Positions 1 to 6,188 of a stretch of DNA of 11,361 nt are shown piece by piece. The notes under the pieces were generated by a model that saw nothing but the letters and a program-made list of their open reading frames with translations, was not told the DNA's origin and searched no databases. Location: positions 1-11,361 of the forward strand of contig CABSMV010000065.1 of assembly GCA_902478935.1 (NCBI GenBank), in the 5' to 3' direction. Source of the DNA: an uncultured Collinsella sp. (lineage in GTDB: Bacteria; Actinomycetota; Coriobacteriia; Coriobacteriales; Coriobacteriaceae). The position numbers were made by a program, and so were the translations under genes. Each line of letters starts with the position of its first letter. Position 1 is the first letter of the stretch.

Positions 1-118
1 CCCCTATGTCGCTCCTGATTTGGTTGTAGATCACTTTGCGCCTATACTTCGGCGTGAACACGATGTGGTACTTGCACATCCACTTCGTGTGGGAAAGGCT
101 GTAGGCCTTCTGGGCCAT
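1..118 (-). CDS. tnpA: IS200/IS605-family transposase TnpA, N-terminal part (cut by window edge)
   Basis: Only the first 39 codons are inside the window; the gene continues beyond base 1. The translation starts MAQKAYSLSHTKWMCKYHIV and continues with FTPKYRRKVIYNQIRSDIG. The segment YHIVFTPKYRRK is the hallmark N-terminus of the small (about 130-150 residue) Y1 single-strand transposases of the IS200/IS605 family, which cut and rejoin single-stranded DNA at hairpins near the element ends. The HUH motif and catalytic tyrosine would lie outside the window. The ATG at 118-116 is preceded by AAGGGG about eight bases upstream, which supports this start. Whether a tnpB lies further out cannot be seen. 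Family assignment is confident from the N-terminal motif; whether the copy is intact cannot be judged. Confidence 0.85.
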   Translation of the reverse strand, partial: MAQKAYSLSHTKWMCKYHIVFTPKYRRKVIYNQIRSDIG

Positions 119-123
119 GGCGA

Positions 124-185
124 CCACCCCTTCGACTCGAATTCTTGACGGCCTGAACAATCGTCAATATCGGTCGGAGGGGTGG
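124..185 (-). promoter_or_regulatory. tnpA 5' leader hairpin that can mask the Shine-Dalgarno
   Basis: Bases 124-136 (CCACCCCTTCGAC) pair with 173-185 (GTCGGAGGGGTGG) over 13 positions with a single G-U-type exception. Inside, TTGACG at 145-150 pairs with CGTCAA at 162-167. On the tnpA strand the proximal arm contains AAGGGGTGG, the only good ribosome binding site for the ATG at 118, so the hairpin would bury it. IS200 tnpA is known to be translationally repressed by a leader stem-loop that hides its SD; here I infer the same arrangement from complementarity alone. Confidence 0.55.
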
Positions 186-205
186 CTTTGTAAAGCCGTT
201 TGTCT

Positions 206-263
206 CCACCCGCGTAGCGGGTGGTTTAAAGCTGGCCGCTGCGCGGCCAGCAGACTAAAGTCT
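206..263. repeat. Three tandem small hairpins at the insertion-sequence end
   Basis: Perfect hairpins follow one another: CCACCCGC-gta-GCGGGTGG (206-224), CTGGCCGC-tgc-GCGGCCAG (232-250) and AGACT-aa-AGTCT (252-263). The first two have 8-bp stems and 3-base loops. Such short-loop imperfect palindromes are what Y1 transposases bind at element ends. Which of the three is the recognition hairpin cannot be told from one end. Confidence 0.6.
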
Positions 264-273
264 TGAAACAAAA

Positions 274-303
274 GCCCCCGCGGCCGAAGCGGACCGCGGG
301 GGC
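274..303 (-). terminator. Rho-independent terminator of the beta-glucoside PTS locus
   Basis: GCCCCCGCGG (274-283) pairs perfectly with CCGCGGGGGC (294-303), with a small inner CCG/CGG stem in the loop. Read on the minus strand the stem is followed by TTTTGTTT. It sits about 17 bases past the stop codon of the GH1 gene, so it closes the operon. Its loop closely resembles that of the arcC terminator at 6094-6123. Confidence 0.85.
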
Positions 304-319
304 AACAGACCTGCAAGAG

Positions 320-1774
320 TTAACTCAAGTCCTCGCCATTTGATGCAATGACCTTTTGGTACCAGCAGAAGCTGTCCTTTCGGTAGCGATCGAACGTGCC
401 TTTGCCCATATCATCGGCATCGACATAAACAAAGCCATAGCGCTTCTTCATCTGCCCCGTCGAGGCCGACACCAAATCGATACAGCCCCACGGCGTGTAT
501 CCCATCAGGTCAACACCGTCCTCGACAATTGCATCGCGCAGCGCAAGAATATGCCTTCGCAGGTAATCAATATGATACGCATCGTGGACTTTGCCGTTTT
601 CCAGCGCATCGAGTCCGCCCACACCGTTCTCGGCGATAAAGAGCGGAAGATGGTAACGATCGTGGTAGCCGGCAAGCGTCACGCGCAAACCCAGCGCATC
701 GATCTGCCACTTCCAGGCAGTCTCTTTATCCTTGAGGTACGGATTGCGCAACGTCGGGAACACGTTGCCCTCCGCCTTCTCGGCGATCACCTGATCATCG
801 GCGCACACCAAGCGCGAGCAATAGTACGAGAACGAGATGAAGTCGACCGTATGCTCTGCCAGATACTCCGTATCGCCCGGCTCAAAGGGCACGTGAACAC
901 CCTCTTTCTCGAGTGCACGCAGCTTCCAAGCAGGATAGGCGCCCGCAGCCATCACGTCTGTGTAGAAGTAGCGGCCGCGGTCCTCCTCATACGCAAGCCA
1001 TACGTCCTCGGGCGCACAACGGTACGGATAGGTCGCACCGGCAGCGACCATGCAACCCACCTTGTTTGCGGGATCGATCTTGTGCAGAATCTCGACAGCG
1101 CGAGCGCTCGCCATAAACATATGGTGCGAGAACGCCGCAGTCACGGCTGCACGGTCACGCTCATCCTCGAGCGTGACACCCGCGTTGAGATAGGACAGCG
1201 CCACGCTGTTGATCTCGTTGAACGTAAGCCAATAACGCACGAGGCCCTGGTACGCGCGTCCGACGGTCTCGACGTAGTGCGCATACCGCTCGATCATCTC
1301 TCGGCTTTGCCAGCCACCATAGCGCTCGACCAGAGCCAACGGATAGTCGTAGTGCGACAGCGTCACAAGCGGCTCGATTCCATGCTCGCGCAGCGCCTCG
1401 AATACCTGACGGTAAAACTCCAAGCCCTCGCCGTTGGGCTCGGCCTCCATCCCTGTGGGAAAAATACGGCTCCAGCAAATTGAAAGACGCAGGCACTTAA
1501 AGCCCATCTCGGCAAAAAGCTCGACATCCTCGTGCCAATGATGGAAGAAGTCGTTGCCCCAGCGGCATGGATACAGCCTGTCCGGATCGTCCACGGGCTT
1601 TTGCCTGCCAAACATTACATCCCAGCGGTCGGAACCCTGTGGGATCAGGTCGGAGTGCGACATGCCGCGGCCGCCCTCGTTCCAGCCCCCTTCGGCCTGG
1701 TTGGCGGCGAGGGCACCACCCCACAAAAAGCCCTCGGGCATACCGGCGGCAGACGTTCTGTCAAAGTAACTCAT
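320..1774 (-). CDS. 6-phospho-beta-glucosidase, glycoside hydrolase family 1
   Basis: Cytosolic enzyme (484 residues, normal for GH1) that hydrolyses phosphorylated beta-glucosides delivered by the PTS, releasing glucose 6-phosphate and glucose or an aglycone. From the chosen start: FLWGGALAANQAEGGW at 16-31; acid/base Glu187 in TFNEIN; nucleophile Glu382 in FIAENG. The phosphate-binding triad of the 6-phospho enzymes is present as Ser438, Lys444 and Tyr446 (spacing S+6 K, +8 Y), separating it from plain beta-glucosidases. An ATG at 1786 would add four residues and overlap EIIC, but its GAGG abuts the codon; the ATG at 1774 has GAGG eleven bases upstream and begins one base past the EIIC stop, so I prefer it. 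Last gene of the PTS operon. It is bglA/ascB/bglH-like; the exact symbol and substrate are not decidable. Confidence 0.95.
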   Translation of the reverse strand: MSYFDRTSAAGMPEGFLWGGALAANQAEGGWNEGGRGMSHSDLIPQGSDRWDVMFGRQKPVDDPDRLYPCRWGNDFFHHWHEDVELFAEMGFKCLRLSICWSRIFPTGMEAEPNGEGLEFYRQVFEALREHGIEPLVTLSHYDYPLALVERYGGWQSREMIERYAHYVETVGRAYQGLVRYWLTFNEINSVALSYLNAGVTLEDERDRAAVTAAFSHHMFMASARAVEILHKIDPANKVGCMVAAGATYPYRCAPEDVWLAYEEDRGRYFYTDVMAAGAYPAWKLRALEKEGVHVPFEPGDTEYLAEHTVDFISFSYYCSRLVCADDQVIAEKAEGNVFPTLRNPYLKDKETAWKWQIDALGLRVTLAGYHDRYHLPLFIAENGVGGLDALENGKVHDAYHIDYLRRHILALRDAIVEDGVDLMGYTPWGCIDLVSASTGQMKKRYGFVYVDADDMGKGTFDRYRKDSFCWYQKVIASNGEDLS

Positions 1775-1775
1775 G

Positions 1776-3125
1776 CTACTCAGCATCCTCGGCAGAAGCT
1801 GCCGCGGCGTTCTCCTGCTCCTGAGCCAGGAGCTGGTTATCGTACACCTTAAAGAACGGGTACCAGACCACAGCCATGACCACGATCAAAACGATCGTAA
1901 ACACCCAGATGCGCGGGTCGAGGCACTGGACAAAGCCCTGAACGAAGATGGGGAACGTGCCGCTCACCAAGATGTAGAAGTTAGAGACAAGACCCAGTGA
2001 GACCGCACCCCAATACAGCAGGGCCGAGATCATGCCGCCTAGCACAAACGGAATCATGAGGATCGGGTTGAAGATGATGGGCGCGCCGAAGATCGCGGGC
2101 TCGGAGATACGGAAGAAGCTCGGCACGATCGATGCCCTGCCAAATGCCTTGAGCTGCTGCGACTTTGCCCTAAACGCGCAGAGCGCCACAAAAGAGAACG
2201 TATTACCCGTGCCGCCGATGAGGTTGATGGCCAACGACATGAGCACCGGGTGGAACTCAAGCGGCTGCCCGGCAGCATAGAGCGAGGCGTTGGCGGCAAA
2301 GGCGGCAAGCGAGACCGGGGCGGTGATGGGCATTACGATCATGTTGCCGTGGACGCCAAAGCACCAAAACAGCAGCGTCATGAAGCAGATAAGCAGTGCG
2401 CCGGGCACAGAGTCAACTGCGACGGAAAGCGGGGCAGCGAGCAGCTTCTCGATAACCGAGGGGATGGACAGCGCGGGATCGATCATCTGGATCAGCAGGT
2501 TGCCGCCAAAGAAGATGAGGATGTTGGCGAGCATAGGTACGATGGCGCCAAAGGTTTCGGACAAAAACGGCGGCACGCCATCGGGCATCTTGATGGTGAT
2601 GCCCTTGGTCTGGCAGAAGCGCGTGACCTCGACGGAGACCAAGGCAACGATGATGGCGGTAAACAGGCCCTGCGCACCCAGATAGGTGCAGGGGACCGCC
2701 TGGAGCACGGACTCGTCAGCAAGCTGGTAGTAGGACGACGGCGCCGCGGCGATCAGGAACATCACCAGCGAGGTCATGCCGGCGTTAAGCTTGGGCATCT
2801 TGTAGGTGCCCGCCAGGTTATATGCGATTGCGAACGTCACGATCACCGACAGTATGCCCATCGTCATATTGAAGGGGATGAGCAGCGTGAGCTTATTGGC
2901 CGTCGCAAAATCGAGCCAAGGGCCAAAGACGGACCAGAACCCGCCCTGCGCCACCAGGTCGGCCGTGACCGGCGGGTTGGCGAGGATCATAAAGACGGCA
3001 GATACCAAGATGAAGCTGATCGCGCTCATAAAGCCCTTTTGCATGGAGGCAAAGTGGCGCTCGGTGCCGCAGAAATTGGCGATAGGGGTCAGTTTTTCCT
3101 GAAGCAGGGTCATGAACTTCTCCAT
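1776..3125 (-). CDS. PTS lactose/cellobiose-family EIIC permease
   Basis: Membrane channel subunit (449 residues) that moves a disaccharide, probably a beta-glucoside, across the membrane during phosphorylation by EIIB. Many hydrophobic segments are visible, for example about 33-50, 82-105, 115-130, 150-170, 195-215, 240-257, 355-385 and 405-425. Family marks are KMPDGVPPFLSETF at 179-192, FGVHGN at 256-261 and ISEPAIFGAP near 340-349, the typical substrate-site region of the cellobiose/lichenan (CelB/LicC) EIIC group. The tail after 430 is Ala/Glu/Gln-rich and probably cytosolic. AGGAGG lies about six bases before the ATG. It starts nine bases after the EIIB stop and ends one base before the GH1 start, so translation is likely coupled. 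Confidence 0.95.
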   Translation of the reverse strand: MEKFMTLLQEKLTPIANFCGTERHFASMQKGFMSAISFILVSAVFMILANPPVTADLVAQGGFWSVFGPWLDFATANKLTLLIPFNMTMGILSVIVTFAIAYNLAGTYKMPKLNAGMTSLVMFLIAAAPSSYYQLADESVLQAVPCTYLGAQGLFTAIIVALVSVEVTRFCQTKGITIKMPDGVPPFLSETFGAIVPMLANILIFFGGNLLIQMIDPALSIPSVIEKLLAAPLSVAVDSVPGALLICFMTLLFWCFGVHGNMIVMPITAPVSLAAFAANASLYAAGQPLEFHPVLMSLAINLIGGTGNTFSFVALCAFRAKSQQLKAFGRASIVPSFFRISEPAIFGAPIIFNPILMIPFVLGGMISALLYWGAVSLGLVSNFYILVSGTFPIFVQGFVQCLDPRIWVFTIVLIVVMAVVWYPFFKVYDNQLLAQEQENAAAASAEDAE

Positions 3126-3134
3126 GGTCGCCTC

Positions 3135-3428
3135 CTAACCCAACAGCGACTGGGCGAGTGCCAGCACGTTGGCGGCGTTGCCCATGCCGTAGTCCTGTGC
3201 GGGGATGACCGCGGTCGGCTTACCGCTCCCCTGCTTGACGGTGTTGAGCTGGTAGGACACCTGCGGCCCCAAGAGCAGCACGTCATAATTGGCGCACGTC
3301 TCCTGATACTCGCCGATACCCACCGCATCGATATCGAGCTCGATGCCGTTTTGCTCCGCATATTTCTCGAGTTTCTTCATCAGAATGCTTGTAGACAGAC
3401 CAGCTGCGCAAACAAGAAGGATCTTCAT
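3135..3428 (-). CDS. PTS lactose/cellobiose-family EIIB
   Basis: Small soluble phosphocarrier (97 residues, normal for the family) passing phosphate from EIIA to the sugar bound by EIIC. It starts MKILLVCAAGLSTSILMKKL, with the phosphorylatable Cys7 followed by the AAGLSTS P-loop-like turn typical of EIIB of the cellobiose type. Later DVLLLGPQVSY (49-59) is the second conserved strand of these proteins. A longer frame with ATG at 3446 exists, but AAGGGA seven bases before the ATG at 3428 and the family N-terminus decide for 3428. EIIA ends 46 bases upstream and EIIC begins 9 bases downstream. CelA/LicB/ChbB-like; substrate is inferred only. Confidence 0.93.
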   Translation of the reverse strand: MKILLVCAAGLSTSILMKKLEKYAEQNGIELDIDAVGIGEYQETCANYDVLLLGPQVSYQLNTVKQGSGKPTAVIPAQDYGMGNAANVLALAQSLLG

Positions 3429-3474
3429 AAGGGATTCCCTTCGCATTGATTGGTTGGATAGTCACCGCACGCCG

Positions 3475-3801
3475 CTAGGCGTTCTTGGTTGCAGTGCACT
3501 CATACAGGCAGATCAGCTCCTGCACGAGCTCCTGAGCAAGCATGGAGCACATGAGGTGGTCCTGAGCATGGACCAGCAACACATCCACCGACAGATGCTC
3601 GCCCGCTGCCTCAGTCGAAAGCAGCTGCGTTTGGATGTGGTGAGCCTTGATTCCCGCATCCTTTGACTGCTTCATGAGTTTGGCGGCGGCGTCAAAATCC
3701 CCCGCTTTTGCCTTTTCAAGGGCTTCGAAGGCAAGGCTGCGTGCCTCTCCCGCCGCAGCGACCAGCTGAAACGAAACCATCTCGGTTCCCTGATCGTCCA
3801 T
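3475..3801 (-). CDS. PTS lactose/cellobiose-family EIIA
   Basis: Soluble phosphocarrier (108 residues) that accepts phosphate from HPr and passes it to EIIB. It is a helical protein of the EIIA-Lac fold: helix 1 LVAAAGEARSLAFEALEKAK (13-32), helix 2 DFDAAAKLMKQSKDAGIKAHHIQTQL, and helix 3 with the active-site motif VHAQDHLM. His78 matches the phosphorylated histidine and Asp81 the metal-binding aspartate of the known lactose EIIA, with identical numbering. AGAGGAG lies seven bases before the ATG. It is the first structural gene of the operon, 119 bases after the regulator stop; that gap contains a possible operator. Confidence 0.94.
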   Translation of the reverse strand: MDDQGTEMVSFQLVAAAGEARSLAFEALEKAKAGDFDAAAKLMKQSKDAGIKAHHIQTQLLSTEAAGEHLSVDVLLVHAQDHLMCSMLAQELVQELICLYECTATKNA

Positions 3802-3865
3802 AACGGTCTCCTCTCCCGTGATGTTTGGTTTGTACTTGAATATTCGAAACGCCTATCTCCCGCCC

Positions 3866-3886
3866 GCAATCCTCGAGGTTTATTGC
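3866..3886. promoter_or_regulatory. Inverted repeat in the regulator-EIIA gap, possible operator
   Basis: GCAAT (3866-3870) and ATTGC (3882-3886) form an inverted repeat with an 11-base spacer, and CCTCGAGG (3871-3878) inside it is itself a perfect palindrome. It lies about 65 bases upstream of the EIIA start codon in the 119-base gap between regulator and EIIA, where an activator site would be expected. Closer to EIIA, on the minus strand, TTGCGG and GAATAT 18 bases apart are a weak candidate promoter. No known consensus is matched; positional inference only. Confidence 0.3.
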
Positions 3887-3920
3887 AGGTAGACAGACAG
3901 GGTTATCGACAAAAGAAGTC

Positions 3921-5816
3921 TTAAGCCGTATGCGCTTGCACAAGCGCCATCAGCTCATGCCAGGACCGGCGCTCGCGTAGGCGCTCGACCCCCTGGCGGT
4001 CCATAAAGATCTCGGCGAGCAGTGAGCTCAAGATCCGCGCCTCATCGCCGCCCGACCGGGCAAACGACACCATAAAGACGATATCGACCTCATGGCCGTA
4101 TTCGTCCCAAAGAATGGGATGTTCGAGCAGGCCCACGGTAACAAAGGCCTCGGCGCTCAAGGGATGCATCCCATGGGGCATGGCTACCCCATTGCCAAAC
4201 GAGGTGGCACTCGCGCTCTCGCGCTCGGCGACCTCTTGGGCAAACTGGGCATCGACACGGCCGCTCTCGACGGCGCGCTCGGAGAGATATCGGAGAACGG
4301 CCTGCTTCGACGACGCCTCAACGCGGTTGAAGAACAGGGCACGGCTAAAGAAAGAGCTTACGGAGTCCGATTGCGCAGTGTCGTCGCTCAGCACCTTGCG
4401 GATAGCGTTGACATCGCTCGTCTCCAAGAAGAAATCGGCCTCGCGGACGGGCACGGGCAACTTGACGTTGAGCGGCACCGTTGTGAACACGTAGTCGATG
4501 TGCGAAAAATCGAACGTTCCCACGCGGGCGACATCGCATGTCTCAATCGAATCGATATACATGCCAAACTGCTTGCGGTACTGGTGCTCGAGCATACGGG
4601 CGCTTCCCGCTCCCGAGGCGCACACGATCAGGATGCGCTTGCGACGCGGCTGGTCGGCTTGCTGCTCGAGGGCCAGGGCAAATGCCATGGCGATGTAGCC
4701 GAGCTCTTCATCAGAGGGCTGGCTGCCAAAATGACGCTCGAGTACCTGCGAGGTGCCAGCTGCCATCGAATAGGCCAACGGAAACCTCGTCTTGATATCG
4801 GGCAGCATGGGGTTATCCATATGCATGTGATATTCAAGGCGATAGCCCAGAGGGCCGATATGCCGAGCAAGGTTCATGCGAAGTTCAAGATCGCCGCTAA
4901 AGTCAAACCTAAACTCATCGTTGACCGCACGTACCATCTCGGAAGCAATCTCCCACATCTCGTCCGAGATAACGGCAGAGCCCTTCTCGGGCACGCCCGT
5001 GCCCCTGCCGAGCAAATGGATTGCGATAAAGGCAACCTCTTCTCGGGGCATGCTCACGCCCAGGGCATCCTTGATGTTTGCGGCAATCTGGAAAGCCGCG
5101 GCGTATTCGCGCGTTCCCTCCAGTTTTTGAACGTCCGATTCTGCAGCTGGGACATAGCAGCCCTGCTCGATGCGGCCAAGAGCAATGTAAAGATGCATGA
5201 TGAGATTGCGGGATGCCAGCGAGCTCACCGTGACGGGCGAGGCCGTCAGGGCATCGTCCACACATGCGGCGATGGCCCGCAGGCGCTCGGCGAGCTTTGC
5301 ATCGTCGGTGTCGGGCAACACGGGCCTCACCAGCGAGGCCAGGCACAGGCGCCGTTGTGACTCCCCGCCCGCAACGCGGATTCCGTAGCGTGGGCGCTTT
5401 TCGAGCGTTAAGTCAAATTGGGCGAGTTTCTGCTCTACCAGACGCATGTCATTGGACAGAGTCCGCGCCGAAACGTAGAGTAAATCCGCATACTCCTCAA
5501 TCGTCACCCACTGGGACCGCATGAGGAGGTCGTTAAGAAGGAAGGACACACGGCCATCGCGCGTATCAGGAATGCCCGGATGGGCCAGAGCCGCACCGTC
5601 TAGCAAGCGAGCAAGCTCATCTGCACGTGCAACATCGATACGATACTGCCCCTTGCTGCCAACGATGCGTGCAACCCCTGCAAGGCTGTCGTTTGCGCGA
5701 TGGATATAGTTTCTCACGGCGCGCTCGCTTACCTCGAGACGCTTGGCAAGTACCGCGACAGCGACAGGCTGAGCGTCCTCGATCATATTTACAAGCTGCT
5801 TGACGCGAGCATCCAT
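3921..5816 (-). CDS. PRD-containing transcriptional activator (LicR/MtlR/ManR type, BglG family)
   Basis: A 631-residue multidomain regulator that reads PTS phosphorylation state and activates a neighbouring PTS operon. Domains in order: HTH at about 16-40 (LAKRLEVSERAVRNYIHRAN), second HTH at about 104-150, PRD1 about 190-285 with His208 and His267, PRD2 about 295-390 with His319, an EIIB-like domain from 394 (ILIVCASGAGSARML, Cys399), and an EIIA-like domain about 490-630 with SFGNGVAMPHG (His548). PRD1 histidines are 59 residues apart; PRD2 should have its second histidine at 378 but has Ala (YIAMAF), so one regulatory site is missing. AGGAGG precedes the ATG at about five bases. It lies upstream of and co-oriented with EIIA, the usual layout for an activator of its own PTS. 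Activator rather than RNA antiterminator because it has DNA-binding HTH domains. Confidence 0.93.
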   Translation of the reverse strand: MDARVKQLVNMIEDAQPVAVAVLAKRLEVSERAVRNYIHRANDSLAGVARIVGSKGQYRIDVARADELARLLDGAALAHPGIPDTRDGRVSFLLNDLLMRSQWVTIEEYADLLYVSARTLSNDMRLVEQKLAQFDLTLEKRPRYGIRVAGGESQRRLCLASLVRPVLPDTDDAKLAERLRAIAACVDDALTASPVTVSSLASRNLIMHLYIALGRIEQGCYVPAAESDVQKLEGTREYAAAFQIAANIKDALGVSMPREEVAFIAIHLLGRGTGVPEKGSAVISDEMWEIASEMVRAVNDEFRFDFSGDLELRMNLARHIGPLGYRLEYHMHMDNPMLPDIKTRFPLAYSMAAGTSQVLERHFGSQPSDEELGYIAMAFALALEQQADQPRRKRILIVCASGAGSARMLEHQYRKQFGMYIDSIETCDVARVGTFDFSHIDYVFTTVPLNVKLPVPVREADFFLETSDVNAIRKVLSDDTAQSDSVSSFFSRALFFNRVEASSKQAVLRYLSERAVESGRVDAQFAQEVAERESASATSFGNGVAMPHGMHPLSAEAFVTVGLLEHPILWDEYGHEVDIVFMVSFARSGGDEARILSSLLAEIFMDRQGVERLRERRSWHELMALVQAHTA

Positions 5817-6004
5817 GTCCTCCTCCTTTCCCTGCGTCTAGTCTAACGCGGTAAAGAATGACACTCCACGTCGCGCTCGTTCCGCCAACTCGGAACAGGT
5901 TGCGGGGAGTCCAGCTGAGCTATGGAGAGCCTGGGGAGAGGGCCCGAAAGCAATGCGTCGGTGTGAGATGCGCTTTCCGCAGTCATTGGGGACAGATTTA
6001 AATT
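5817..6004. other. Intergenic DNA upstream of the PRD regulator
   Basis: No gene is supportable here. It should hold the promoter of the regulator, but I see no convincing pair of boxes; TAGACT near 5838-5843 on the minus strand is a weak -10 candidate. GTTCCG (5879-5884) and CGGAAC (5891-5896) form a 6-bp inverted repeat about 65 bases before the regulator start and could be an operator. At 5981-5993 lies AGTCATTGGGGAC, a partial copy of the arm of the adjacent inverted repeat. Confidence 0.4.
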
Positions 6005-6064
6005 AGTAGTCATTGAGGACGTTCTTGTTTGACTAGTCGTTTAAGAACGTCCCCAATGACTACT
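6005..6064. repeat. 60-bp inverted repeat, REP/MITE-like
   Basis: The arm 6005-6026 (AGTAGTCATTGAGGACGTTCTT region) pairs with 6043-6064 over 22 positions with one mismatch (6016 against 6053). The 16-base centre contains GACTAGTC, itself a perfect palindrome. A third partial copy of the arm start (AGTCATTGGGGAC) lies at 5981-5993 in direct orientation to the repaired arm. No transposase is attached. The long, nearly perfect arms and the absence of a T-rich tail argue for a transposable-element remnant or REP-like unit rather than a terminator, although it does lie between two transcription units. Confidence 0.7.
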
Positions 6065-6093
6065 CACCCATCGGGGACTAGGTGAATAGCAAA

Positions 6094-6123
6094 AGCCCCG
6101 CAGTCGGAGCGGACTGCGGGGCT
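6094..6123 (-). terminator. Rho-independent terminator of arcC
   Basis: AGCCCCGCAGTC (6094-6105) pairs perfectly with GACTGCGGGGCT (6112-6123) around a 6-base loop, and on the minus strand the stem runs into TTTTGC. It lies about 65 bases past the arcC stop codon. Its loop region (GGAGCGGA) is nearly the same as that of the PTS-operon terminator (GAAGCGGA). Confidence 0.85.
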
Positions 6124-6142
6124 CATGAAGAGAGGCTAGTTT

Positions 6143-6166
6143 GTGGGCGTCTTGCCTGGCGCCCAC
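6143..6166 (-). other. Small hairpin between arcC stop and its terminator
   Basis: GTGGGCG (6143-6149) pairs with CGCCCAC (6160-6166) around a 10-base loop. It has no T-run after it on either strand. It may protect the 3' end of the arcC transcript or be an accessory stem; the stem is clear and its role unknown. Confidence 0.4.
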
Positions 6167-6188
6167 GAGAGAGGCAACAGAGTAGAGA

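Larger units (their letters stand above)
1..264 (-). mobile_element. One end of an IS200/IS605-type insertion sequence
   Basis: Visible parts, reading outward from tnpA: the transposase start (to 118), a structured leader (124-185), and three compact hairpins (206-224, 232-250, 252-263) before the glucosidase terminator at 274-303. IS200/IS605 elements lack terminal inverted repeats and target duplications and instead carry subterminal hairpins recognised by TnpA, which fits what is seen. The exact outer boundary is not determined; I place it between the last hairpin and the terminator. The element lies just past the terminator of the beta-glucoside locus, so it interrupts no gene visible here. 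Confidence 0.6.

Noticed and set aside
356..1483. Long plus-strand open frame of 375 codons opposite the GH1 gene
   Set aside because: It lies wholly antisense to a strongly supported gene, has no family resemblance, and its composition (many His, Arg, Ile) is that of an antisense shadow of GC-rich coding DNA.
2250..3449. Plus-strand open frame of 399 codons opposite EIIC and EIIB
   Set aside because: It is rich in Gly, Asp, His and Arg with no hydrophobic core and mirrors two genuine genes; an antisense shadow.
4092..5360. Plus-strand open frame of 422 codons opposite the PRD regulator
   Set aside because: Antisense to a multidomain protein whose motifs are all intact; no motif of its own and no ribosome binding site evident.
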